Of a stretch of 64,000 nt of DNA, positions 1 through 8,835 are shown piece by piece. The notes under the pieces were generated by a model. It had not been told where the DNA came from and ran no database searches. It saw nothing but the letters and a program-made list of their open reading frames with translations. Where the stretch lies: positions 1-64,000 of the forward strand of contig NZ_JAPIVP010000016.1 of NCBI RefSeq assembly GCF_026239555.1. The letters run 5' to 3'. Source of the stretch: Pedobacter sp. PF22-3 (lineage in GTDB: Bacteria > Bacteroidota > Bacteroidia > Sphingobacteriales > Sphingobacteriaceae). Position numbers and translations under genes: made by a program. Position 1 is the first letter of the stretch, and the number at the start of each line of letters is the position of its first letter.

Positions 1-199
1 ATGTTGAAGGGTTTTCTTCGTTTATAGACTTTTTGAAATGCGTTTTATTTACTACCTTTTTTATATTAACAGTTCCATATTGTTTTCACCATTAAGGAGT
101 GAAGAAAGGTTGAGGGGCTGTTCACGCAGATCTCCGCATAGGCCATTCCATAACCCATTTTCAATCTTACACGTTTTTCCTTCTTCTTTCACAGGTTAA

Positions 200-300
200 A
201 TAGCCCTGATGGAAGTGAGCACGGAGCCAATTCTTCATTGGCGGAGTAAAAGGTACAGCAGGACGGAACCCAACCTAAAAGAACAGGAAACTGCGCTCCA
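200..300 (+). repeat. REP-like dispersed element, copy 1
   Basis: The segment runs from TAGCCCTGATGGAAG through a perfect hairpin (GCCAAT at 226-231 against ATTGGC at 237-242), then a GGAG...AGCAGGACGGAAC stretch, to TGCGCTCC. The same order of blocks (CCTGATRGA, variable hairpin, AGCGGG, GTTCC-like, GCGCTCC-like) recurs at 43627-43708 and, inverted, at 46098-46187. Membership is judged by eye; the copies are divergent. Confidence 0.45.
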
Positions 301-453
301 AAAAAATAAAAAACAGTCAGGAAAGATTATATTAAATTCATCACTCACCCTCTAGAGGATACTATTTAAGAGTGTCTTACTGATTTTGATCACATTTAAA
401 ACTGATTTAGCGCTAAATATGTTAATATCATAAGATTTGCCACAATATTTGGT

Positions 454-461
454 TATCTTTG
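454..461 (+). promoter_or_regulatory. -7 promoter box of the acyl-ACP desaturase
   Basis: TATCTTTG matches the Bacteroidota -7 consensus TAnnTTTG, 26 nt upstream of the ATG. A TTTG at 436-439 lies closer (14 nt) than the usual spacing, so the -33 assignment is uncertain. Confidence 0.5.
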
Positions 462-487
462 TTTTAACAAAAATATAAGTATAAATA

Positions 488-1468
488 ATGAGTTTTTTTG
501 CAGATAAAAGAAGGGAAGTAATGGTGCATATAGAAAAGTATATGCTGGAGATGATGGATACCTATCTTAAACCAATAGATACTAACTGGCAACCGTCTGA
601 TTTTCTTCCTGATTCTACTAGCGAAACATTTTATCAAGACATTAGAATATTAAGGGATAATGCAAAGGATCTTTCTTACGATCTTGTGGCAGTATTGATT
701 GGTGATACGATCACTGAAGAAGCATTGCCTACATACGAATCGTGGTTAGCCATGGTGCAGGGGCCTAGCATGAAAGAAGATGGTGGCTGGATGAAGTGGA
801 ACAGACATTGGACTGCTGAAGAGAACCGTCATGGTGATTTGTTAAATAAGTATTTATATTTATCAGGGCGTGTAGATATGCGCCAGATGGAAATTTCTAC
901 GCAATATCTTATTGCCGATGGTTTCGATATCGGAACCGGGCATGATCCTTATCGTAATTTTATTTACACCTCTTTCCAGGAAATGGCCACCAACATCTCG
1001 CACAGAAGGGTAGCTTCTCTAGCCAAAAAAGATGGTGATACTTTGTTATCTAGAATGTGTGGTGTAATTGCTTCAGATGAAGCGAGACATGCTAAGGCCT
1101 ATAAAGATTTCATGAACCGTATTTTTGAGGTTGATCCTAATGAAGCGATGTTGGCTTTCGAAGATATGATGCGCCAGAAGATTGTAATGCCGGCACATTT
1201 CTTACGTGAGGTAGGTTTAAAAATTGGCCAAACTTTTGGTCATTTTACTGACGCTGCACAGCGTTTAGGTGTTTATACCGCCATTGATTATGTTGAAATT
1301 ATGCAACAGTTAATCGAAGATTGGAAAATTGAAGGCATGCGCGATTTAAATGAAGCTGGAGAAAAAGCCCGTGATTACATTATGGCATTACCTTCGCGTT
1401 TATTGCGGGTTGCGGAACGTATGAAAACACCAACTATTGATTATAAATTTAGCTGGATTGCTGGATAA
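488..1468 (+). CDS. Acyl-ACP desaturase, di-iron (fatty acid desaturase type 2)
   Basis: Predicted soluble di-iron enzyme that introduces a cis double bond into acyl chains on acyl carrier protein, supplying unsaturated fatty acids for the membrane. The 326-residue length fits bacterial acyl-ACP desaturases. Two EXXH-type iron ligand motifs are visible: EENRH near residues 112-116 and DEARH near residue 198. There is no signal peptide or membrane segment, which separates it from the membrane desaturases. The ATG at 488 follows an A/T-rich leader and a TAnnTTTG box. It converges on icmF, and a shared hairpin lies between them. Substrate and double-bond position cannot be read from the sequence. 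Confidence 0.9.
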   Translation: MSFFADKRREVMVHIEKYMLEMMDTYLKPIDTNWQPSDFLPDSTSETFYQDIRILRDNAKDLSYDLVAVLIGDTITEEALPTYESWLAMVQGPSMKEDGGWMKWNRHWTAEENRHGDLLNKYLYLSGRVDMRQMEISTQYLIADGFDIGTGHDPYRNFIYTSFQEMATNISHRRVASLAKKDGDTLLSRMCGVIASDEARHAKAYKDFMNRIFEVDPNEAMLAFEDMMRQKIVMPAHFLREVGLKIGQTFGHFTDAAQRLGVYTAIDYVEIMQQLIEDWKIEGMRDLNEAGEKARDYIMALPSRLLRVAERMKTPTIDYKFSWIAG

Positions 1469-1488
1469 TAGCATACAGAAGATATATG

Positions 1489-1522
1489 AAAGCCCTCGAT
1501 TTTACATTGAGGGCTTTTTTTT
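1489..1522. terminator. Terminator between the desaturase and icmF
   Basis: AAAGCCCTC (1489-1497) pairs with GAGGGCTTT (1509-1517), followed by a T-run on the plus strand. It ends immediately before the icmF stop codon, so it clearly serves the desaturase. The short A-run before it may also let it act on icmF transcripts. Confidence 0.75.
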
Positions 1523-1523
1523 A

Positions 1524-4500
1524 TTACATGTTTCTTCTATATTGTCCGCCTACCTCGTAAAGCGCTTTACTAATCTGACCTAAAGAGCAAATTTTGCAAA
1601 CTTCCATCAGCTGTCCAAAAATGTTATCGCCTGCAATGGCTGATTTTTGCAATTGTTTCAGTAAATCTGTTGAACGGTCTGCATTACGGTCCTGAAATTT
1701 CTGCAATGCAGAAATCTGGTACTGCTTTTCTTCTTCAGTAGCGCGGATCACTTCTCCGGGAACAATAGTAGGCGAGCCATTTTTATTTAAAAATGTATTT
1801 ACACCTACAATAGGGTATTCTCCTGTATGTTTTAAAGTTTCATAGTACAAACTTTCTTCCTGGATTTTTCCACGTTGATACATGGTTTCCATTGCACCTA
1901 AAACACCTCCACGATCGTTTATGCGCTTAAATTCGGCAAGAACAGCGTCTTCAACCAAGTCAGTCAGTTCTTCGATAATAAAAGCACCCTGTAGCGGATT
2001 TTCGTTTTTGGCCAGACCCAATTCTCTGTTAATTATCAGTTGGATTGCCATGGCTCTTCTAACCGATTCTTCGGTAGGCGTGGTAATGGCCTCATCATAG
2101 GCATTGGTGTGCAGCGAATTGCAGTTATCGTATATGGCATACAAGGCCTGCAAAGTGGTTCGGATATCGTTAAAATCGATTTCCTGGGCATGTAATGAAC
2201 GGCCTGAAGTTTGAATATGGTATTTAAGCTTCTGTGAACGGTCATTTCCTTTGTATTTATTCTTGATGGCTTTGGCCCAGATTCTTCTGGCTACGCGACC
2301 GATTACAGCGTATTCCGGATCGATGCCATTGGAGAAAAAGAATGACAGGTTAGGGGCAAAGTCATCAATATGCATACCCCTGCTTAAATAGTATTCTACA
2401 AAAGTAAATCCATTGCTTAAAGTAAAGGCCAGCTGAGAAATTGGATTAGCGCCTGCTTCTGCAATGTGATAACCAGAAATAGAAACTGAATAGAAGTTCC
2501 TTACTTTTTCATCAATGAAATATTTCTGGATGTCGCCCATCATCCTTAACGCAAATTCTGTTGAAAATATGCAGGTATTTTGCGCCTGGTCTTCTTTTAA
2601 AATGTCGGCCTGAACGGTTCCTCTAACTGAACTAATGGCTTTTGCTCTTATATTTGCATAAACATCGCCCGGTAAAACCTGATCGCCTGTTACGCCTAAA
2701 AGCATCAAACCTAAGCCATTGTTTCCTTCTGGAAGCGCACCATTGTATGATGGTCTTTCTATATTTTGGGCCTTATAGATTGAAACAATTTTAGCCTCTA
2801 CTTCTTCTGTTAAACCATTTTCAATAATGTATTTTTCGCACTGCTGATCGATTGCAGCATTCATGAAGAAACCCAATAACATCGGTGCCGGGCCGTTAAT
2901 GGTCATGGATACTGAAGTAGATGGTGCACAAAGATCAAAACCGGAGTATAATTTTTTGGCATCATCTAAAGTGGCAATACTCACACCCGAGTTTCCGATT
3001 TTGCCATAAATATCGGGGCGGATATGCGGATCTTCACCGTAAAGTGTAACAGAATCAAAAGCGGTGGATAGGCGGTGCGCTGGTTGACCTAATGACACAT
3101 AGTGGAAACGTTTATTGGTCCGCTCGGGACCACCTTCTCCTGCAAACATCCTGGTTGGGTCTTCGCCATCTCTTTTTAGTGGAAAAACGCCTGCCGCATA
3201 GGGAAATTCGCCTGGAAGGTTTTCTGTTAACAACCATCTTAAAATATCGCCCCAATCTTCGTATCTTGGTAAGGCTACTTTTGGGATATTCAGTTTGGAA
3301 AGTGATTCGTAAAATAAGGGCTGTTTAATTTCCTTATCTCTAACTTTATAAATGAAAAATTCTTCTTTGTAAGCTCTTTTGGTTTCCGGCCATTGGCGGA
3401 GTAAACGTTTGCATTCGCCATCTAATTGCTCTTCGAAATAATGATAAGTTGAATTTAAGTTATTTAACACCTCGTCCTGCGAACACCCTCCGTCATGCCG
3501 CAGGCTCTCTAGGAGAGGGGAATTAATGTCACCAGCTAAATCAATCACACCTTTAAGCTGATACATTTTACGGGCGATGGAGGCCTGTTTATCTACCCAC
3601 TCATTATAGGTTTGGCTTGATTCGGCAATTTCTGCAAGATAGCGGATGCGATCGGGAGGAATAATATAGATCTTTTCAGATTGATCGGATGTTAACTCCA
3701 TTTTGGCTTTAAAATCAGTTCCGGTTTTTAACTTGATCTGCTCCATTAAAGCCACAAACAGGTTATTCATACCTGGGTCGTTAAACTGCGAAGCCATGGT
3801 TCCATAAACAGGAATCTCATCATCTTTGGCGTCGAAAATATTGTGGTTGCGTTTATATTGTTTACGCACATCGCGCAAAGCATCTAATGCTCCTCTTTTA
3901 TCAAATTTATTAATGGCTACCAAATCAGCAAAATCTAGCATGTCGATTTTTTCGAGCTGTGTAGCTGCGCCAAATTCAGGCGTCATTACATATAATGAAA
4001 CATCGCAGTGCTCGGTAATTTCGGTATCAGACTGGCCAATGCCGGAAGTTTCTACAATAATTAGATCATAACCGGCGGCCTTACAGATATCAATACTTTC
4101 CTGTACGTTTTTAGATAAGGCGAGATTGGCCTGCCGGGTGGCTAGTGAGCGCATGTAAACCCTTGGATTGTTGATGGCGTTCATGCGGATACGGTCGCCG
4201 AGTAATGCACCGCCTGTTTTTCTTTTTGAAGGATCGACAGAGATAATAGCGAGTGTTTTATCTTTCACCTCTACCAGGAAACGGCGCACCAATTCATCTA
4301 CCAATGATGATTTTCCGGCTCCACCTGTTCCGGTGATTCCTAAAATAGGGGCAGTATTATTTTTGGAGAGTTTCTTTAATTCATCAACAAATTTCTGGGC
4401 ACCTTCCGGATCATTTTCTGCAACGGTAATGGCTCCTGCAATGGCTTTAATATCTTTTGCAGGAATGGTTTCGAGCTCATTAGTGATATCGCTTTTGGTA

Positions 4501-4937
4501 ACGAAATCGGTTTGGATCAGCATGTCGTTAATCATACCTTGCAAGCCCATCTTGCGGCCATCATCAGGCGAATAGATTTTAGCAATTCCATAGGCCTGTA
4601 ATTCTTCAATCTCAGAAGGTAAAATTACACCACCACCACCTGCAAATATTTTGATATGACCTGATCCTCTTTCCTGCAATAGATCGTACATATATTTAAA
4701 ATATTCCATATGGCCACCCTGATAAGACGTCATTGCAATGCCCTGAACATCTTCCTGAATGGCACAGTTTACCACTTCATCAACCGATCGGTTGTGGCCA
4801 AGATGGATGACTTCAGCACCTGAAGATTGGAGGATACGACGCATAATGTTAATGGTGGCGTCATGCCCGTCGAAAAGGGAAGCAGCGGTTACAAAACGGA
4901 TTTTACATTTTGGCTTATAGATTTCTACTTGTTGCAT
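1524..4937 (-). CDS. icmF: Fused isobutyryl-CoA mutase IcmF (B12-dependent mutase with MeaB-type GTPase)
   Basis: Adenosylcobalamin-dependent acyl-CoA mutase that interconverts isobutyryl-CoA and n-butyryl-CoA and, in some homologues, related branched acyl-CoAs. The order is that of IcmF: N-terminal B12-binding domain (DGHD motif near the N terminus), MeaB/MeaI-like GTPase (P-loop GTGGAGKSS near residues 202-210, NKFD near 344), then the mutase barrel from about residue 520. I chose the ATG at 4937 (1137 aa). A longer frame would start at a TTG at 5006, but that TTG is the last part of the -7 promoter box TACATTTG. Residues about 471-490, in the linker between GTPase and mutase, look like a translated dispersed repeat (see findings). 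It stands alone, with the VOC gene upstream in the same direction. Confidence 0.93.
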   Translation of the reverse strand: MQQVEIYKPKCKIRFVTAASLFDGHDATINIMRRILQSSGAEVIHLGHNRSVDEVVNCAIQEDVQGIAMTSYQGGHMEYFKYMYDLLQERGSGHIKIFAGGGGVILPSEIEELQAYGIAKIYSPDDGRKMGLQGMINDMLIQTDFVTKSDITNELETIPAKDIKAIAGAITVAENDPEGAQKFVDELKKLSKNNTAPILGITGTGGAGKSSLVDELVRRFLVEVKDKTLAIISVDPSKRKTGGALLGDRIRMNAINNPRVYMRSLATRQANLALSKNVQESIDICKAAGYDLIIVETSGIGQSDTEITEHCDVSLYVMTPEFGAATQLEKIDMLDFADLVAINKFDKRGALDALRDVRKQYKRNHNIFDAKDDEIPVYGTMASQFNDPGMNNLFVALMEQIKLKTGTDFKAKMELTSDQSEKIYIIPPDRIRYLAEIAESSQTYNEWVDKQASIARKMYQLKGVIDLAGDINSPLLESLRHDGGCSQDEVLNNLNSTYHYFEEQLDGECKRLLRQWPETKRAYKEEFFIYKVRDKEIKQPLFYESLSKLNIPKVALPRYEDWGDILRWLLTENLPGEFPYAAGVFPLKRDGEDPTRMFAGEGGPERTNKRFHYVSLGQPAHRLSTAFDSVTLYGEDPHIRPDIYGKIGNSGVSIATLDDAKKLYSGFDLCAPSTSVSMTINGPAPMLLGFFMNAAIDQQCEKYIIENGLTEEVEAKIVSIYKAQNIERPSYNGALPEGNNGLGLMLLGVTGDQVLPGDVYANIRAKAISSVRGTVQADILKEDQAQNTCIFSTEFALRMMGDIQKYFIDEKVRNFYSVSISGYHIAEAGANPISQLAFTLSNGFTFVEYYLSRGMHIDDFAPNLSFFFSNGIDPEYAVIGRVARRIWAKAIKNKYKGNDRSQKLKYHIQTSGRSLHAQEIDFNDIRTTLQALYAIYDNCNSLHTNAYDEAITTPTEESVRRAMAIQLIINRELGLAKNENPLQGAFIIEELTDLVEDAVLAEFKRINDRGGVLGAMETMYQRGKIQEESLYYETLKHTGEYPIVGVNTFLNKNGSPTIVPGEVIRATEEEKQYQISALQKFQDRNADRSTDLLKQLQKSAIAGDNIFGQLMEVCKICSLGQISKALYEVGGQYRRNM
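3467..3524 (-). repeat. Dispersed-repeat fragment inserted in frame within icmF
   Basis: On the coding strand this reads AATTCCCCTCTCCTAGAGAG, a short spacer, then GGAGGGTGTTCGCAGGACGA. That is the layout of a common Bacteroidota intergenic element (CCCCTCTCC..GAGGG..GTCCGCAGGACG-type). It adds about 19 codons without breaking the frame and lies between the GTPase and mutase domains, where a linker could tolerate it. Confidence 0.5.
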
Positions 4938-5003
4938 ACTATAGGATTTTAACGATCGGTATGCTCTGGTTACCGATCCTTGTTTCCAAATATATTTGGT
5001 ATG

Positions 5004-5011
5004 CAAATGTA
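5004..5011 (-). promoter_or_regulatory. -7 promoter box of icmF
   Basis: TACATTTG on the minus strand is an exact TAnnTTTG. Transcription would start near 4997, giving a leader of about 60 nt to the ATG at 4937 and excluding the TTG inside the box as a start codon. Confidence 0.6.
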
Positions 5012-5067
5012 CTAAATTAAGCAGCTTAAAGCATGAATACCCTATACCGTTATGGCTTTTGGTTCAG

Positions 5068-5436
5068 TTACAAATTTTGCCCGAACTGCAGTAAATAGCC
5101 GTTATTGTCGTAAATGCCAAACTCCCTCATGCCGTAGTCAAAATCTTCAAGAGGGTAACAGACCTCGCAATGATCTTTTAAGTTTTCCCACAGTGCGGCT
5201 ACTTCGTTTGTATTGATGTAAAGTGAACCACTCATGATGGATTTAGGAATATTTCGGTGCTCGTTAGGGCTACAGAACATGATTTCTATCTCATCTTTGC
5301 GGAGGGTTAACCAACTGAGGTCATCAAGTTTTACATCACATGTAAATTTTAAAATTTCCGTATAAAACTTTAATGTTGCCAGCATGTCATGCGACTCGAG
5401 CATGGGTATAAGTTTGGTAGCGGTGTATGTTGACAT
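5068..5436 (-). CDS. VOC-family (glyoxalase/bleomycin-resistance fold) protein
   Basis: A 122-residue single-domain vicinal-oxygen-chelate protein. Visible features are the N-terminal IPMLESHDMLATLKFYTEI start typical of the fold, in which sequence and structure repeat as two beta-alpha-beta-beta-beta modules, and the C-terminal FGIYDNNGYLLQFGQ strand carrying the usual C-terminal signature. Families of this fold include glyoxalases, dioxygenases and antibiotic-binding proteins; nothing here fixes the substrate. No signal peptide, so probably cytoplasmic. It is upstream of icmF on the same strand, but icmF has its own promoter box, so they need not be co-transcribed. Confidence 0.75.
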   Translation of the reverse strand: MSTYTATKLIPMLESHDMLATLKFYTEILKFTCDVKLDDLSWLTLRKDEIEIMFCSPNEHRNIPKSIMSGSLYINTNEVAALWENLKDHCEVCYPLEDFDYGMREFGIYDNNGYLLQFGQNL

Positions 5437-5490
5437 GATCGAAAATAAGAAAAATGGCTAAATTTTTTTACCATGTAGGATATTTTACAA

Positions 5491-5579
5491 GGTCGTCCTT
5501 TCGAGCGGAGTGCAACGTAGTCGAGGAATCTATCGAGGCAGATTTCTCCATTCCACTTCATTCCAGTCGAGATGACGAT
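5491..5579. repeat. Dispersed repeat ending in TCGAGATGACG
   Basis: The segment runs from GGTCGTCCTTTCGAGCGGAG through AGATTTCTCCATTCCACTTC to CCAGTCGAGATGACGA. The same ATTTCTCCATT...AGTCGAGATGACG core is seen at 50131-50186 and 63165-63209. It fills most of the gap between pafA and the VOC gene. Confidence 0.7.
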
Positions 5580-5591
5580 TTAAGTAAAAAC

Positions 5592-5620
5592 AAAAAACTA
5601 TGCTGGTGGGCATAGTTTTT
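5592..5620 (-). terminator. Terminator of pafA
   Basis: AAAAACTATGC (5593-5603) pairs with GCATAGTTTTT (5610-5620), an 11-bp stem with a six-base loop. On the minus strand the stem ends in a T-run, just after the pafA stop codon. Confidence 0.8.
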
Positions 5621-5625
5621 AAAAA

Positions 5626-7284
5626 TTATTTATTGGTGATTTCTGTGATCGGTTCTCCAACATTACCATTTGGCATCTGAATGTGGAGCAGTGCCGCCAG
5701 CGTTGGTGCAATATCCGTCATGTAATGTGTTTTATTAGAAGCGCCAGATTTGATTCCCCAGCCCATAAAAACCAAAGGAATGTGCGAATCATAAGGGTTC
5801 CAGTTTCCATGGGTTGTACCTGTACTGCTTCCGTTAAACCAGTTTGGTTGCAAAACATAGTAAATATCGCCACTTCTACGGGCATTGTATCCGTTGGTAA
5901 TCATCTTTTTCTGGATTTCCTGAAGAGTAGCCTGTGATATTTTAGCAATATCAACTGCATTTTGGAAACCATCTATTCTTTTTAAGAATTCAACTGATGC
6001 TGATTTAATCACATCGAAACTCACATCACCTTTGTCTGTTTTATCATGATCAAAAATGATCTGGTTGTTCATTGATCTTAAAACAACATTGTTTACTTTA
6101 AATTTGTCATTTAAATAGGCATTTAATTTGTCTGCAATATCTCTATCGCTTACTACGCCAGAAGGTAGCTTATTCTCCTGCATAAAGCCTGGTACATGGG
6201 CTGCACCATGGTCGGCTGTTAAAAATACAGTATAGTTTCCTTTACCTACTTTTTTATCCAGGTAGTTAAAAAACTCTTCAAAATCTTTATCCAAACGCAA
6301 ATAGGTATCTTCCGCTTCTACTGAATTTGGACCATAGGCATGACCAACGTAATCAGTAGATGAGCAGCTTATCGCCAGGAAATCGGTAATATTATCCTGA
6401 CCTAAATCTTCAGATAGGATGGCTAATTTGGCCAGGTCTAAAGTGATGGTATTGCCGTAAGGTGTACTTCTGATGGCGTCAAAATTTTTATCAACATTTT
6501 GCGTTAACTGGTGTGGGAATGTACTCAATTTACCTTCGTAAGCATTCTCATCTTTGGTACTGTTTACATAGGTATTAATCGGGTATAAAGTTTCCCAGTT
6601 TTTTGCATAGAACTTGTTCGCCAGTTTCAGTTTATTATAATCGGCAATCCATGTTGGTACTTCTTTCATATAGTAAGAACTGGTAATCCAGTTTCCGGTA
6701 CTGCCCTGGTACCAATATGCAGCATTTGCTGCATGGCCAGCCGGAAGGATCGAACCCCTGTCTTTTAATGAAATACCGATTACCTTGCCTTTAAAGTTTG
6801 TGGCTAATCTCAACTCGTCGGTAATGGTAGTGGTAAGCATATTTTTTGGCGACATATTACCTTCTGATGAGGGGGTACTGCCAACAGTAGATACCGAAGA
6901 ATCCTCTGTACAATAAACAATCTTTTTGGTTTCAGGATCGTACCAATCGTTACCGATAATGCCATGAACAGCCGGAACCGAACCCGTGTAGATACAAGTA
7001 TGTCCACATGCAGTATAAGTTGGTGTATAGGGGATAAAGGTGTTTTCCACAGAAAAACCCTCGTTAATTAATCTTTTAAATCCACCGTTACTATAGCGGT
7101 TGTAGTAGCGGTATAAATAATCCCAACGCATTTGGTCTACCACTAAGCCAACCACCAATTTGGGGCGTGCAACCTCAGCTGGAAATGCTTTAGAAGTTAC
7201 TGTAGTAGGTTTTTTGGTTTGAGCTGAGGAAAGTGAGATCGAAAAAATAGAAATGGTAAAGATTAGACGGGATATTTTATTCAT
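5626..7284 (-). CDS. pafA: PafA-type alkaline phosphatase (secreted)
   Basis: Predicted periplasmic zinc-dependent phosphomonoesterase of the alkaline phosphatase superfamily, releasing phosphate from organic esters. An N-terminal signal peptide (about residues 1-21, ending SSAQ) is visible. The superfamily metal-binding start GLVVDQMRWDY is followed by the nucleophile region PTYTACGHT (Thr near residue 91). SLKDRGSILPAGH carries the Lys and Arg that in PafA contact the transferred phosphate. TADHGAAHVPGF supplies later metal ligands. The 552-residue length fits PafA. The KxR pair argues for PafA rather than a nucleotide pyrophosphatase. It lies downstream of folC on the same strand, with a 67-nt gap and a strong terminator after it. 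PafA-type enzymes are widespread in Bacteroidota. Confidence 0.85.
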   Translation of the reverse strand: MNKISRLIFTISIFSISLSSAQTKKPTTVTSKAFPAEVARPKLVVGLVVDQMRWDYLYRYYNRYSNGGFKRLINEGFSVENTFIPYTPTYTACGHTCIYTGSVPAVHGIIGNDWYDPETKKIVYCTEDSSVSTVGSTPSSEGNMSPKNMLTTTITDELRLATNFKGKVIGISLKDRGSILPAGHAANAAYWYQGSTGNWITSSYYMKEVPTWIADYNKLKLANKFYAKNWETLYPINTYVNSTKDENAYEGKLSTFPHQLTQNVDKNFDAIRSTPYGNTITLDLAKLAILSEDLGQDNITDFLAISCSSTDYVGHAYGPNSVEAEDTYLRLDKDFEEFFNYLDKKVGKGNYTVFLTADHGAAHVPGFMQENKLPSGVVSDRDIADKLNAYLNDKFKVNNVVLRSMNNQIIFDHDKTDKGDVSFDVIKSASVEFLKRIDGFQNAVDIAKISQATLQEIQKKMITNGYNARRSGDIYYVLQPNWFNGSSTGTTHGNWNPYDSHIPLVFMGWGIKSGASNKTHYMTDIAPTLAALLHIQMPNGNVGEPITEITNK

Positions 7285-7351
7285 TGTGTTTTAGTTAAAG
7301 GGCTAAAGTAATCAATTTAGATAAAGCTACTTTGAAGTTTGTGTAAAGATT

Positions 7352-8641
7352 TTATATTGCTTCGGCCACTACAAATGTACTTCCACCTATAAAAACAAGA
7401 TCTTTTATATCGGCTGCCTGAATGGCAATAGCTTTTGCTTCGGCAACTGACGCATAAGTGTTTCCGTTTAAGTTGAATACTGCCGCCTGTTCTTTTAAGC
7501 TATCTGCAGCTAAACCGCGTTCTAAATCGGGTTTGCAAAAATAATAAGTGGCCTTTTTTGGCATTAGGGACAACACTTTCGAAATATCCTTATCGTTTAC
7601 CATACCGAAAACAATATGTAAGTGCTGATGTGGGGTTAGTGAAATGTTTTTGATCACCTCTTTAATTCCCGCTTCGTTATGGCCGGTATCGCAGATGATT
7701 AAAGGATTTTTAGACAAAGTTTGCCAACGGCCCTGTAAACCAGTTTGCTTTTTAACCTGGCTTATTCCCTTATAAATACTTTCCTGATCGATTTTAATTT
7801 CAGTTTTCTCATTCAGTACTTCCAGGGTTTCCAGAACGGTTAATATGTTTTTATGTTGATAAACTCCGGTAAGATCACTTTGAAGATCTTTGTATTTTAT
7901 TTTTTCTTTTTGATAAACAGATAAAGAAAGTTTACCATTCTTGATTTTAAAATCTTTTGCCGTTAACATTTGATCAGCAAAAACAATAGGGGCTTGTTCA
8001 GCTTTGGCTTTTTTTATAAAAACCGGTGCCGATTTTTCCTGCGTTTCACCAATCACCACGGGAATGTTCTTTTTGATGATGCCTGCTTTTTCGCCTGCAA
8101 TTTCTGCCAATGTATTTCCTAGCATATTCATATGATCGAGGCTGATATTGGTGATGACTGAAATTTGCGGCGTAATGATATTTGTTGAGTCTAACCTACC
8201 GCCCAATCCAACTTCGATTACGGCTACATCTACCTGATGTTTTGCAAAATGATCGAAGGCAAGTGCAACAGTTACTTCAAAAAAGGAAGGCTCGGTTTTT
8301 TCGATGAGTTTTTGCTGTTCTTTTACAAATGATACCACTTCGGTTTTGCTGATCATTTTTCCGTTGATGCGGATGCGCTCGCGGAAATCTTTTAAATGGG
8401 GCGAAGTATATAATCCTGTTTTATATCCCTGAGCCTGTAGTATGGAGGCCAGCATGTGCGATGTTGAGCCTTTTCCATTTGTACCGGCTACATGGATGCT
8501 TTTAAATTTATCCTGTGGATTATCCAAAGCTTCGCAAAGGATAATGGTATTGGTTAAATCTTTTTTGAAAGCAGACGCGCCAATCCGGGTAAACATCGGG
8601 AGTTTACTGTACAAAAAATCAAGCGTTTGTTGGTAGTTCAT
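7352..8641 (-). CDS. folC: Bifunctional folylpolyglutamate synthase/dihydrofolate synthase
   Basis: Mur-ligase family enzyme that adds glutamate to dihydropteroate and to folates, using ATP in the cytoplasm. The P-loop HVAGTNGKGSTSHML lies near residue 50, followed by the SPHLKDFRERIRING segment and the EVGLGGRLDSTN signature typical of FolC. C-terminal ligand-binding motifs include DTGHNEAG. I use the ATG at 8641 (429 aa). The longer frame starts at a TTG at 8653 that is the end of the promoter box TATATTTG (8651-8658), so the mRNA leader is probably only a few bases long. Divergent from the secreted protein gene at 8836. Confidence 0.93.
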   Translation of the reverse strand: MNYQQTLDFLYSKLPMFTRIGASAFKKDLTNTIILCEALDNPQDKFKSIHVAGTNGKGSTSHMLASILQAQGYKTGLYTSPHLKDFRERIRINGKMISKTEVVSFVKEQQKLIEKTEPSFFEVTVALAFDHFAKHQVDVAVIEVGLGGRLDSTNIITPQISVITNISLDHMNMLGNTLAEIAGEKAGIIKKNIPVVIGETQEKSAPVFIKKAKAEQAPIVFADQMLTAKDFKIKNGKLSLSVYQKEKIKYKDLQSDLTGVYQHKNILTVLETLEVLNEKTEIKIDQESIYKGISQVKKQTGLQGRWQTLSKNPLIICDTGHNEAGIKEVIKNISLTPHQHLHIVFGMVNDKDISKVLSLMPKKATYYFCKPDLERGLAADSLKEQAAVFNLNGNTYASVAEAKAIAIQAADIKDLVFIGGSTFVVAEAI

Positions 8642-8650
8642 AATATGCGT

Positions 8651-8658
8651 CAAATATA
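8651..8658 (-). promoter_or_regulatory. -7 promoter box of folC
   Basis: TATATTTG on the minus strand, exact TAnnTTTG. The predicted transcription start is within about 5 nt of the ATG at 8641, so the transcript would be nearly leaderless. Confidence 0.55.
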
Positions 8659-8776
8659 AGCGATTGGGGATTGAAGTTCAAATTGCGAAGGAGAACTCCA
8701 GGAGTCAGCGAATAAACTATTGGTCGTTAGCGAAAGGTCATTAAAATTGATGTAAGAAACCTTCGGTATAAATTAT

Positions 8777-8809
8777 TTTGTGATGATTTACTCCATGTTG
8801 CTATATTTG
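8777..8809 (+). promoter_or_regulatory. Promoter of the type IX substrate gene
   Basis: TTTG at 8777-8780, a 21-nt spacer, then TATATTTG at 8802-8809. This is a complete Bacteroidota housekeeping promoter about 26 nt upstream of the GTG start. Confidence 0.65.
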
Positions 8810-8835
8810 CCGATTATTTAACAATCTCAATCATA

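Larger units (their letters stand above)
1..487. other. Intergenic region left of the desaturase
   Basis: No convincing gene. It holds a REP-like repeat copy at about 200-300 and, at its right edge, the promoter of the acyl-ACP desaturase. The short open frame beginning at base 1 stops after eight codons. I see nothing recognisable in the remainder. Confidence 0.6.

Noticed and set aside
4168..4575. 135-codon plus-strand frame opposite icmF
   Set aside because: It mirrors the conserved GTPase domain and has no independent support.
4937..5067. Cobalamin riboswitch upstream of the B12-dependent icmF
   Set aside because: The predicted leader is only about 60 nt and shows no B12-box-like sequence.
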